64,000 nt of DNA, taken from Cladophialophora immunda (Eukaryota; Ascomycota; Eurotiomycetes; Chaetothyriales; Herpotrichiellaceae). How positions within the stretch are numbered: the first letter of the stretch is position 1; each line of letters starts with the position of its first letter. The translations under genes and the position numbers were made by a program. Positions 11,301 through 19,731 of this stretch are shown here, one piece after another. The notes under the pieces are model-generated. The model saw nothing but the letters and a program-made list of their open reading frames with translations. It was not told the DNA's origin and ran no database searches. The stretch covers positions 5,732,855-5,796,854 of the forward strand of contig NW_015622544.1 in assembly GCF_000835495.1 (NCBI RefSeq). Reading direction: 5' to 3'.

Positions 11301-11507
11301 GAGCAGGTTGCCCACAGCGTGGTTCCGTGTTTGAAGATCTAGGTTATCCCAGGTCGAATGGCTTGGTATGGACGGGCTGATATGCTGCTGTTCCTGTTCA
11401 TCTTCGTGGTTGGAGTCACTGTCGTTCGGGTGTAAGTTCGAACCAGCGGTCCATGATGGGAGATCTGGCAGACCTCTTGACGACGTCGCAATTGCCTGCG
11501 ACGACAT
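8361..11507 (-). CDS. FHL1: Forkhead transcription factor with FHA domain (Fhl1 type)
   Basis: Single exon, 1048 aa from the ATG at 11507 (MSSQAIATSS). Order: acidic and Gln/Thr-repeat N-terminus (QTQTQTQTAT at 80-90); FHA domain whose first strands (FAKIEFEDGNYYITTYACEL, about 195-215) are split by a low-complexity insert from its core ISRRHVKIQWDF...MGRNGAFLDDVYL (380-440); AT-hook-like KRRGPGRPPKDG (515-526); basic linker; forkhead domain 640-720 with PYARLIYDILL, LKQIYRALKLKFPFF and SVRHNLNQEWNKLF; Pro/Gln-rich tail. Yeast Fhl1 uses the FHA domain to bind Ifh1 and controls ribosomal-protein genes; that role here is by family. The frame stays open 162 codons upstream to 11993, but that stretch has no protein character and covers the divergent promoter, so I start at 11507. 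Confidence 0.87.
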   Translation of the reverse strand: MSSQAIATSSRGLPDLPSWTAGSNLHPNDSDSNHEDEQEQQHISPSIPSHSTWDNLDLQTRNHAVGNLLAALTPINQTQPQTQTQTQTATAPPRMDMASMPDQSLDGSPEVTGTETNNINLETDPDHLLPLQNPEDFLAAGGLPSLPPTLPMDSFAQPLPLPVGPDGLLTAYANEPLPPTSSQIPLPERREIEAFAKIEFEDGNYYITTYACELGRDAFAYRAALAKAEEARQAEQDRAQSSSGRRSGLSEGIPRPGDSQVQGSVVSEAGGFGGVDDGLGIENEKGEDGQPLHSHSSERSAGSVVKPQEVLYNPPLAPFDYHKMAERQAQLEYGNDQEPDNEQPAPVTADHIPDAHNCPLIPIHAMRNHQKSELENHKSISRRHVKIQWDFDKERFQMKVMGRNGAFLDDVYLPRGQIRPIRDGSKIQISNVWMTFRLPKQEAELASDGSGREEVEHSPTRPRSISPTSNEQDRSVSPSKGGRGKTKIILNTVEKPAAVIAEPILGPDGQPLPPKRRGPGRPPKDGIMSTRERKEREKAAKLAEAKAANGGKTPPPMMRGLKPSRPIINEEEIAVEAKPEKRKYKKRKRIGEDGDIVQSIEGGEVEVPSEPEKPPPVKKARSKSPSPDYPPAESLTEEQLARPSEPYARLIYDILLDIHPKALPLKQIYRALKLKFPFFVHRVDSEGWQSSVRHNLNQEWNKLFEKGEKEGKGFAWKAIPGALQPQAERRRAAQQAAASKPKPAPAPRQNPPQGPPQMLNWQNSTPYPQQNGMPPQGHPPPFYGQGPHGSMPPPSNGVPWPPPPGGIPPSASTYPTGQNRPFYPPSQSGQSPFPPQQGSLQSGPAQPPSQGSHPNPSAVVTPTPATAPPIPTSSSASRNMPCTLDGLITIKKFEGAMLEQVHPARTEHWQKIFASATRRLLHGHPESLMPGGHTIEEETIMGHIRDFIRRFKNPNFAGFSRTGSPAPASSINAGTRNGTPHNASPATTTPGPPQASPSGLAKSTPQVQAAQSELPAASASRGVEGTEPSTSTPSADSRSITQGATTQA

Positions 11508-11946
11508 TACGAGGTCTGCAAGATCCTGGAAAGAAAGTAAGAGAGCGTCAGGTTGTGGTCGAGGGGCGCGCAATCTCCAAACGATCAAAAGTTCTTTGGA
11601 AAAGTAAAAGTCGAAGAGAGGCGGGCGGCAGGCGGACAGCGCAGTCCCGCGCCAGCCAATCACAGGCCGCACGAGGCCAGGGAATTTCTTTCTCGAGGGA
11701 CTTGGGCTCCGGCCGGCCACTGGTGATTTCTCTGGACAATCAACCACAGGAGCCAGACAATCTCTTCGACCTGCGGCCTTGTGTGCCTGTTGAGCGAAAG
11801 TCATCTGGGGCTGTCGTGAGATGGGCAAACCTTTGGTCCCGCCGACTTCTCTGGAACGTGTTTCTACTGGTCTACATATCTGACCGAGCCTGAGGATCTC
11901 TCGCGACGGCCACGTACGAGTACCTTCGAGGCAGTGGTTCCCATGT
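11508..11946. promoter_or_regulatory. Shared promoter of the FHL1-type gene and the 2OG dioxygenase gene
   Basis: 439 bp lie between the two divergent ATGs, so both promoters and 5' UTRs must fit here unless the forkhead gene starts further upstream. An out-of-frame ATG at 11943 overlaps the dioxygenase start by 4 nt and opens a short frame, which could lower initiation at 11947. Confidence 0.55.
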
Positions 11947-12669
11947 ATGGCTCCACGAGGGAAACAGAAGGTTGCATCCTCTAAGGGCGACACTGTTCAG
12001 CCAGCGAACCCCCAGCCGCCAGATTGGCCTCCTCTAGCTCCGCTCGTACCTCAGGAACACCTGTCTATCGAGACAGTGGTCCCCGGCCAGATCTTGGTCA
12101 TCCGCAACATCTTCACTTCCACCTTGTGCAGGAACTTTGTGTCTTTCCTTTCTTCCTTGCCCTTGATTACGACGCCGGGGAAGCCGAAGCGAGGGGAGGC
12201 AACCCGGGTCAATGACAGATTCCAGATTGACGACCCCAATTTTGCCAAAATGCTCTGGGCCCGCAGCGGGATGCAATATCTAGTCAGCTCCTTCGGAGAC
12301 CAGGCTGTCTTTGGCGGCACGGTGCTCGGGCTGAATCCAAACATAAGAATATATCGATATCGGCCGGGTCAGTTCTTTGACAAGCATTATGATGAGAGCA
12401 ATAAATTACACTTTGGCGAGGAAAAGCTACCTGCCAAAACTACCTGGACCCTCCTCATCTATCTTACAACCTGCGAAGGTGGGGAGACAGCATTCTACCC
12501 GGAAGCCTTGAAGAAAGGCGAGAGATCGCCGGAACCCATTGTGGTCGAACTTGAGACCGGGATGGCCCTCCTCCACAAGCATGGTGACGATTGTCTGCTG
12601 CACGAAGGCAAAGAGGTCAGGAAGGGCGAGAAGTGGGTATTGAGGAGTGATCTTGTCGTGCAGAGGTGA
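11947..12669 (+). CDS. 2-oxoglutarate-Fe(II) dioxygenase, prolyl 4-hydroxylase-like
   Basis: Intronless, 240 aa. After a short Lys/Pro-rich start the protein is one P4Hc-type double-stranded beta-helix. The iron triad is visible as H147-x-D149 (in FDKHYDES) and H219 (CLLHEGKEV), with K229 ten residues on as the 2-oxoglutarate ligand (GEKWVLRSDL). The strand WTLLIYLTTCEGGETAFYP between them is also typical. No signal peptide, so it is probably cytosolic or nuclear, unlike collagen-type enzymes. Such fungal proteins are annotated as prolyl or lysyl oxygenases, but the substrate is not known. The gene is divergent from the forkhead gene and converges with the Mdm35 gene 103 bp away. Confidence 0.82.
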   Translation: MAPRGKQKVASSKGDTVQPANPQPPDWPPLAPLVPQEHLSIETVVPGQILVIRNIFTSTLCRNFVSFLSSLPLITTPGKPKRGEATRVNDRFQIDDPNFAKMLWARSGMQYLVSSFGDQAVFGGTVLGLNPNIRIYRYRPGQFFDKHYDESNKLHFGEEKLPAKTTWTLLIYLTTCEGGETAFYPEALKKGERSPEPIVVELETGMALLHKHGDDCLLHEGKEVRKGEKWVLRSDLVVQR

Positions 12670-12772
12670 AGCCAAAAGACCGACCGAGAATCCTTGGGAA
12701 TTGGATAGTTGTAGTTATCCTGCACTGCTAGTACTGGACACATGCATTAGACCCCGTGCTGGAGACATAGTG

Positions 12773-13173
12773 CTATCGCTTTAAATGCTCGGCATCTGTC
12801 TCGTTTGTGCCTTCTCGGGCTTCCGACAGCATGCTGTCGATACCCTTGTCCTTGAGGGCTCTCTGCTAAGGGTTAGGAGGTTAAATGAAAGGTGCAGACA
12901 GCAAGGCCCACATACAGTCAGACAACTCTTGTACTGCTTGAACAGCGGCTCGCATTCATCGGTGGACGAATTCCCTCGAATGTATTCTAGAGCACAAAGT
13001 TCAGCTGGTGGCAAAAAGGGGGGCAACAGCACAGAACGTACTCTCGGAATACCACTTCAGAAAACAGCTATCATATTTCCTAGCCGCGCGTCAGTATTGT
13101 GTTCGATCGCTGGTGATGGACCCCAAGCTCACTCTTTGACCTCGTTGCATTCAGGAGCAAGTGATGCCGACAT
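12773..13173 (-). CDS. MDM35: Mdm35/TRIAP1-type twin-CX9C mitochondrial intermembrane-space protein
   Basis: Four small exons, read downward: 13173-13133, 13079-13042, 12986-12916 and 12862-12773; 79 aa. All introns are GT-AG; the first has a CTGAC branch point. Exon junctions fall at codon positions that keep one frame. Both CX9C motifs are complete: CNEVKEKYDSC and CEPLFKQYKSC. Flanking family signatures are FLKWYSEKYIRG and ALKDKGIDSML. In yeast and human, Mdm35/TRIAP1 is imported and oxidised by the Mia40 system and chaperones Ups/PRELI proteins, which move phosphatidic acid and phosphatidylserine between mitochondrial membranes. The exons are too short to appear as long reading frames, and a 143-codon plus-strand frame over the same DNA is only its shadow. 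Confidence 0.88.
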
Positions 13174-13546
13174 ATTGGCGCCCGGCCAGTGGATGATTGC
13201 GGTTGTGTCGAGGTGAGGGACAAAAATCCGACCTGACGCAAGGCTCGTCAAGGCGACACCAAATAGACGGAGCTTCGGAATAAACATTCTCCGTAACGAT
13301 AGACCCGGGGGGTCCACTGGCCGTCATTGATTGGCTCCTTTTACAACATACACCTATGCATATATATCAACTGACTACAACTCAAAGGAACAGCTGACGT
13401 GCAGATGGCGATTGACATTGAAATGGACAGCATCGCCTGATATAGCTTTTATAGGTGTATATAGTGATCAGGCAATGTTGTTGTCAACGAAGAGTTACGG
13501 GAGAGTGAGAGATAGAACAAGAGAGCCCTGCCCCTTATTCTGTTCC
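13174..13546. other. Intergenic region
   Basis: 373 bp between the MDM35 start and the decarboxylase stop. It should hold the MDM35 promoter and the decarboxylase 3' UTR. No other gene is visible. Confidence 0.5.
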
Positions 13547-14765
13547 TCACGAGTACACTTTCTTCCCCCTTTTGTTGTAATCTTTGTTGTACATCCCAAA
13601 CGTCACTTCTCCATCGTTGGCCCTGAGTCCACCAACTCCACACTCTGCTGGACCCATTTCCTTCAATCCATGCAGGCTCTCCGTCAACCTCGGGAAGACC
13701 TTCAACGCATTGTTCCTACCCATATCCACAAAGTCCCATTCGTTGACAACGGAACTCACATGCTCGTCCCACCAGCAGCACCCGTTCGGGATGGACTCGA
13801 AAGGGTAGTCGATGGAGAAGCAAATACTCCGAGCGCCAATCTCGGTCATGGCGCAGATCAACGCCGGCGTGCTGAAATGGCCGGACGTGGTGATGAAGAC
13901 CTGTGTGCCAAAGTAATCGCGCACGAGCCGATCCTTCCGCATCGGCATGTTGGGGAAACGGCTGCGGTCGAGTTTGTGGTCGATGCGGTAGAGGTCGTAT
14001 GGGCTGCAGAACGAGCATGTGATTGATCAGCGGCTTAACCTGAAATAATGTAGGTTGCCCAATGGCGAAATCAGCTTACATATGTTCACCCATGTGTCCG
14101 ATTATGATCTTCAGATCGGGGAACCGGTCAAGAACGCCACCAGTAATGATACCAAGAGTGTGCATGTTCAGTCGATTCGCGTATCCCAGCGCCGAGAAGT
14201 CGAGCCAAGGCCTTCCTTTCCACATCATTTCCTTGATCAGAGGGCTGGACGTCCGGGGGTGGAGATACACGGGCGCTTTCAGTTCATTCGCGATCTTCCA
14301 AAACTCGTCGTACTTTGGGTCGTCGTAGAATAGCATCGTATTCCCGTCTGGCCCACTACTCTGAAAATCATTGAGCATCGCTCCAACGAAGCCCTTCTTC
14401 TCCGTCATGCATCTACGTAGTTCCCGTCCGGCTTGTGCTGGATCATGCATGCTCAGAGCAGCAAAGGCTGCGAAGCGTTTAGGGTTCTTCAGAACTTCGG
14501 CTTCGATCTTGTCGTTGGCGATCTCAGCCAGCTTCTCTGCCGCAGCTGGGTCCGTGATGTTCTGGACACCTGGAGCGTTGAGGGAAAGGACCATGAACTC
14601 AACGTCGTTTTCGTCCATCTCCTGGAGACGCTTTCCGTGGACATCGAGCAGGTTTGCATTCAAGTCGTCCCCAATGACGCCTTTCCCGGCGAATTGGCTC
14701 GGGTTGAAGCTCTGGAAGCTTTCTGGGATCGTCCAGCACTCCTCCAGGGCGATTTTGCCTTTCAT
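13547..14765 (-). CDS. 2,3-dihydroxybenzoate decarboxylase-type amidohydrolase
   Basis: Two exons, read downward: 14765-14080 and 14003-13547; 380 aa. The intron begins GTAAGC and ends CTGCAG; joined, it reads IGHMGEHIPYDLYRIDHKLD. The start MKGKIALEE matches the N-terminus of fungal 2,3-dihydroxybenzoate decarboxylases. Metal ligands expected in the family are visible: E8, the His of APVYLHPRTSS, and the Asp of FSIDYPFESIPNG. Position 10 is Cys, where bacterial gamma-resorcylate decarboxylases have His. The likely reaction is non-oxidative decarboxylation of 2,3-dihydroxybenzoate (or salicylate/resorcylate) to catechol or phenol. The last 30 residues run past the usual family end. It shares a promoter with the salicylate hydroxylase gene, whose product would also make catechol. 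Exact substrate unproven. Confidence 0.85.
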
Positions 14766-14893
14766 TTTGAATGTCCACCAAGTGAGAACTGTCGAGAACA
14801 ACAACGAGAGTAATACGCCCTCAGTTTCAAGGCCAGCGGTTTAATTGCGGAGGTTTCTATACTACCTTGTCAGCAGATTCAGCTTGTGTCGGT

Positions 14894-14902
14894 CGGGGTC
14901 CG
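14894..14902. promoter_or_regulatory. CGG-N3-CCG, candidate Zn(II)2Cys6 site
   Basis: CGGGGTCCG is an inverted CGG pair with 3-bp spacing, the type of half-site arrangement C6 regulators recognise. Two C6 regulator genes lie within 12 kb. The site could also occur by chance. Confidence 0.35.
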
Positions 14903-14927
14903 GCAGTCAACGTCGGCAAGCGCAAGC

Positions 14928-14959
14928 ACACAGTTGTTCACTAGTGGACACAACTGTGT
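14928..14959. repeat. Inverted repeat, 10-bp perfect arms, in the bidirectional promoter
   Basis: Arms ACACAGTTGT and ACAACTGTGT are separated by 12 bp, which themselves contain the palindrome CACTAGTG. It lies about midway between the two divergent ATGs, as expected of a shared operator. A transcription-factor dimer site is the simplest reading. Confidence 0.6.
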
Positions 14960-15078
14960 AACCAATACCTCGTATGGGACACAGAGCTTCAATATGCAAA
15001 TTCATGAAGCCTCGACTTGGAGAGAGCTCGCTAAGTGCGGAGTAGGTGGTGGACAACCGGGGGAGATCGAGGAGCGAC

Positions 15079-15105
15079 CTCGGGGAGTTAAGGATTCTCC
15101 CCGAG
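15079..15105. repeat. Inverted repeat CTCGGGGAG / CTCCCCGAG
   Basis: Nine-bp perfect arms (15079-15087 and 15097-15105) flank a 9-bp loop, 176 bp upstream of the salicylate hydroxylase ATG. It could be a protein site, or a hairpin if it lies inside the 5' UTR. Confidence 0.55.
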
Positions 15106-15280
15106 CTTCCATGTCGCTTTCGAGTTCGATAGAGCATCTGCAAAATGGATCTCGGACCCAATGCCAAATAAAATAGAGCTGTTTCAATCTAGGTAACTTA
15201 TAATCGCTTGGTCCTAGGCCAAGCAAAGTAACTTACGTTGGCACATACTCGTCCCGGACGTCTCGAACTGATCGGCCACA

Positions 15281-16722
15281 ATGGGTTCCCTAGGCCCTCC
15301 ATTCAGAGTAGCCATTGTTGGCGGTGGTATTGGAGGCTTGTGTGCTGCTCTGTCACTGCATCACCACTGTGCTGGCGAGGGCATCAAAATTGATGTCTAT
15401 GAGCAAGCACCACAGTACAAAGAAATTGGAGCTGGTATTGGCATCGGCGTTAACGCAGCTAGATTGCTTCATTCTATCGGCGTTGGAGATGCGGTGAACG
15501 GCATTGCTGGAAGTCGACAAGGCATCTGGATATCTTTTCGTCGGTACGATACCGGAGCAGACATCGTGACTGTGCCGGCCAATGATCGAGAGAAAATTCG
15601 TCAATGTCCGGTCCATCGAGCAGAGTTCCTAGATCTTCTAGTTGACACCATCAAAGACCGCGATGCTGCAACTCTGCATACCAACAAGTCTTGCATCAAT
15701 GTTACCGTGAGTGCTTGTCACCTAAACATGTGTCTGCCCTGACAGCAGCTCTTCAGGACAAAGGGGAGGCTGTCAGCTTGAATTTTCGAGACGGCAGCTC
15801 TGCTACTGCTGATTTAGTTGTTGGTTGTGACGGGATACATTCGCATCTTCGAGCTCAATTCAGCACAGACAATCCTCGCTATGGAGGTAGAATCGCATAT
15901 CGGGGACTGGTGCCTATATGCAAGCTTGAATCGAACTGGCCATTTCAGACTTATTCTGTGAGCTGGCTGGGCAAGGACAAACATTTCTTGGTGTTCCCCA
16001 TCAGTAATAACAGACTCTTGAATATTGTCGCCTTTGTTGCAACAGAAGAGGAGAAGTTGGGCGGGCTGAAGGAGAGCTGGACCGCCACTGGAGATAAGAG
16101 TGATCTGGTCAGGGATTTTCAGGATTTTGACAAGACTGTCCAAGAGATCATTTCCCATATGCCTGAACATCCCTCCAAATGGGTCTTGAATGACAGGGAA
16201 CCGTTGCCGCAATGGGTATTTGCTCGGGGTAAGGTTGTACTCATGGGCGACGCTGCTCATGCGGTAAGTTCTTCAATTCCGCTCCGGTATAGATTGCAGG
16301 CTTGTTGACAATGATGCAGATGCTTCCTCATCAAGGTAGGATTATTGCTGGGCAATATCAGTCGGATGGCAGGACTAACCATATCCACAGGCGCAGGAGC
16401 AGGACAAGCCATTGAAGATGGGTATATTCTCGGTCGGGCACTGCAAGACTATCTCCGTTCCCGCAATCACACCAGCGAGGATCTTGAAAAATGGACACAA
16501 TTGTACCAGAATGTCCGCCTTCCGCGAGCGCAAAGGGCTCAAGCCACAGCTAGGCAAGCGGGCCATGTATATGAAATGCAGACGGAAGAGATGCTCGGGA
16601 AGACGTACGAAGAGTGCCTGCCCATAGTACACGACAACTTGAAGGACCGGATGAGGTGGGTATGGACCGAAGATATTGACCTGGGATATGAGAAGGCGAG
16701 ATTGGGGATGAGTAGTACATAG
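15281..16722 (+). CDS. Salicylate hydroxylase-type FAD monooxygenase
   Basis: Four exons: 15281-15706, 15757-16263, 16320-16335 (16 nt) and 16391-16722; 426 aa. The 16-nt exon encodes MLPHQ plus one base and joins GDAAHA to GAGAGQAIED, restoring the conserved GDAAHAMLPHQGAGAGQAIE. Without it the FAD site would be broken. Other flavoprotein motifs are VAIVGGGIGGLCAALSL near residue 10 (GxGxxG) and VVGCDGIHSHLR (DG motif). Family enzymes hydroxylate salicylate at C1 with loss of CO2, using NAD(P)H and O2, to give catechol. It is divergent from the decarboxylase gene across a 515-bp promoter. No signal peptide, so cytosolic. Related 6-hydroxynicotinate or other aromatic hydroxylases are possible alternatives. 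Confidence 0.85.
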
Positions 16723-17084
16723 ATGAATAGAGAGCGACAAACTCCCATACAGCAGGCAGTACACAAATATTTTTCAAATGACTGTCTGACGCCGAGATAA
16801 TTCCTACGTCCATCAAATGAATTTCCACTTCCACACCAATACCAAACACCCTTTTCTCCCACTTCCACTCGCCATGCCAGTAACAGCAGCCAAGCGTAAC
16901 ACCTAGCGACCTTTGGTAGAATGCCACTATTTCTACTGCTATATGGACAAAGGCAGGAACCCAGGCTCTCTACCCAACAATACAGCAATGGACTAGGGCC
17001 ACGCATATCATCCACTCAGTAGGATGTCCGCGCGAGATCACTCCTCCGATCCTTCTCTTCTTCCTCGACAAGGTTACAGCCTCA
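16723..17084. other. Intergenic region
   Basis: 362 bp between two genes of the same strand; 3' UTR of the hydroxylase and promoter of the regulator. No further feature seen. Confidence 0.5.
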
Positions 17085-19182
17085 ATGGAACCACAAAATC
17101 CTCCAAAGAAGCGCAGACGAGTTGCCATTGCGTGCCCTGACTGTCGGTCGCGGAAGACAAAGTGCGACCACATTGTGTCCAGACAGCCCGATGAGGATGT
17201 GCTAAAAGGCATGCCAAAGAGTTCGCAAGCGTAAGTGGCGCTCACTCTGTGACCAGGCCCTCGAAAGGCCGGCTCGTTAACGCTCACTTGAGCTCAGCTA
17301 CATCCGGTCCCTAGAGCAAAGGCTTAAGAGATTCGAAGAGCAGGAAACACGTCCTTATGGCAGATCACAATTTCCAGACCATCCGGTGTCGTTGTCCCTA
17401 CCCTCAAGGAGGAGCCAGGGAAATTCGTCCAGCATTGAACGGTCTCCACCACCCCATCTTCAACGGCGAGGCTCTATTCTCATCTCTGCAAACCCCGAAA
17501 TATTCATGGGAGGGTACTCGGGCATCTCGTTCACCCAACTGATCCTCAATGCCATGAATGGCCCAGATTCAAACAAGCTGGAGGCCGAATCTTTGTCATC
17601 TCCACGCGATCCTCCGTGTTTCTCGAGACCCTCGGATCTCTTTGCTCTTCCACCAAATTGTCGCGAGTTGGTTGATCTCTTTTTCGATTTCCATTATGAG
17701 CTGTCGCCCATTTTTCATGCCCCCACCCTCCTCGCGGAGATCGACCAAGTCATTGCTGGTGACGCGGCGCACCGCTCGGAACACAGATATACGCTGGCAA
17801 TCTTGAACATGCTTTTTGCCATCGCCGCTTCCCACCAGCGACATCGGATGGACACGTCAATCTCTAGCACGAGGCGATATTACGATATAGCAATGGCCCT
17901 CGTCAGCCCAACCCTGCTCTTCGACTGGAAGATCGAAAAGGTGCAGATCCTCTTGTTAGGTGCTAGGTATCTTCAGAGTTCCAGCTCCCCCTCGGAGTGC
18001 TGGAATGTACTTGGCCTGGCGATTAGGATTGCATATGGCCTTGAGCTTCACCGGGCTCCTGGCGAGGAGTTTGACTGCATTATGCGAGAGACACGAAAAC
18101 GCGTCTGGTACGCGTGTTACGGCTTGGACCAATTGCTGAGTATGATCTATGGTAGACCAGCAGCAACCTCATCTTCAACATTTGACACACCACTCCCTGA
18201 AGATTTAGACGACGATTGTATCCAGAAAAACAGGTTGCTCTTTCCCAGTCTTGAGGCTCCGTCACTAATGTCGTTTTCAATCCAAGTCTCAAAGCTATAT
18301 CGATTGCTTGAGTCTGCAGCATGCCTGGTCGAACCTCCTTTGGAAACGCTAGTACAGCTAGATGAAGCGTTTGAGTCGTGGTTCTCTGTTGTTCCGTCAA
18401 ATCTGAAACTCCAGGGCGACACGACCGTACAAGATGACAAGTGCCTTATCCTAGCTCTTCGAGCAAACATGGTTAGGATACTCATTCATCGACAGTCTCT
18501 GGCCTCCACCCTCAGTATTCTGTCAAAAACTGATCAAACCTGGAAACCTCCTGAGACTCTAAAAAACAGTATGCTCCAGAACAGCAGACGTATCTGCGTC
18601 CGGACAGCCGAAGACACGATAGATTTAGTTGGTCTTCGATATGACCAGACGAAGCATGCTGTTGGCCCCAGCTGGTTCAACCTCTATTATCGTACGACGT
18701 CTCCTTGTTCAAATACTTCCTGTTCTTTGAGCTGACCTTATGACACAGTTTTCAATGCAATCTTAATTGTTGTATCACATGTGGTGGACCCAGAATATCG
18801 AAACGACAAAAAAGCCCTTTCCCAGCTGGATCGTGCAATGCAAATGATCAGGCAAATGTCTACAAATCACCAATGTGCGCAGCGCGCTTACAATTTTCTC
18901 CAGCAACTTCTCAGCTTCATGGATAGATCCTTACTTGTTGAGGGACGAAGAGCCGTAAGCTCTTCAAGACCGCAGACTGGAACCATCCCATCTCCTGTTC
19001 TGGAGGGCGCGGCCTTCGAACAGGGTGGTTATGACGATCTGGCTAATGCGGACCTTTTTGCACTTTGGGACACCACCCAAGATCTGACCACCAATCTAGG
19101 TTCTCAGCTCGAGTCTTACTCGTCTTTAGGATCGGGAATGTGGTCATGGGACGTTAATGCTCAGCATCAAAGCGCACAATGA
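17085..19182 (+). CDS. Fungal-specific (C6-type) transcription factor with incomplete zinc cluster
   Basis: Three exons: 17085-17230, 17298-18691 and 18749-19182; 657 aa. The N-terminus has a basic stretch (KKRRRVAIA) and half of a Zn(II)2Cys6 cluster, CPDCRSRKTKC. The second Cys triplet is absent: the frame continues DHIVSRQPDEDVLKG. A different frame over the same bases (about 17200-17230) reads CAKRHAKEF, like the missing half, which suggests an indel. The linker and coiled coil after the intron, YIRSLEQRLKRFEEQ, are normal. The fungal_trans domain spans about residues 140-400 (DFHYELSPIFHAPTLL, LGLAIRIAYGLELHR, RKRVWYACYGLDQLLSMIYG). It lies next to the salicylate hydroxylase gene and upstream of the transporter, as expected of a pathway regulator. 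It may be a DNA-binding-defective allele or carry a sequence error. Confidence 0.78.
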
Positions 19183-19731
19183 AGCGCAAATAACGATGGG
19201 GCAATATATGACACGAATGAGGTGAGCTTTATTGTGTTGCTCCAATCGGCATGGACCATTGCTGCTCGCTGATGACACTCTTATGCTTTTGCTGATATCG
19301 GCTGGTGTTCAGTGAAGTGGATTCGAAAAAGTTCCTCAGGGCCGTCCGGACATCGACTGGACGGTGCACAGTTTCTGAGAGCGGCACCATCATCACACCT
19401 AAGATGCGCCGCAGAACTCTCGGCCGGGACATCAAGGACTTGCAGGCCTCGATGTTTCAGTGATACGAAACTATCCTAGAAGACATTGATTGGGCAATGC
19501 AGGATGTGCTGGAATCCCCAGGATTTCTCCGCGCCCCCCTACCCCGGCTTTCCCGGCTCTCACTTAACTCCCCGGTCTGTGACTTGTGAATAGTTCGACA
19601 ATGGTGGGAGGTTCTTATTTGTATTCCCACATGTCTCAATTAACAAACAAGGTGGCTCGTTACGGCTTACTCTGTCTCAAAATCTGCTTCGCTTGTTGCC
19701 AACCTCACAACTTGGAACTTCGATATTGGCA
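19183..19731. promoter_or_regulatory. Intergenic region, promoter of the MFS gene
   Basis: 549 bp between two plus-strand genes. It contains CCCCGGCTTTCCCGGCT near 19550 (direct CCCGGC pair) and CCGTCCGGAC near 19343, GC-rich elements that could bind C6 regulators. No gene seen. Confidence 0.4.

Larger units (their letters stand above)
14766..15280. promoter_or_regulatory. Bidirectional promoter, decarboxylase / salicylate hydroxylase
   Basis: 515 bp between divergent start codons. It holds a CGG-N3-CCG site (14894-14902), a 10-bp-arm inverted repeat (14928-14959) and a 9-bp-arm inverted repeat (15079-15105). CCGGGG at about 15056 fits the CreA consensus SYGGRG. The two flanking enzymes act on related aromatic acids, so co-regulation from this segment is likely. 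Confidence 0.65.

Noticed and set aside
12785..13216. 143-codon plus frame
   Set aside because: Antisense shadow of the four-exon MDM35 gene, which explains the conserved sequence.
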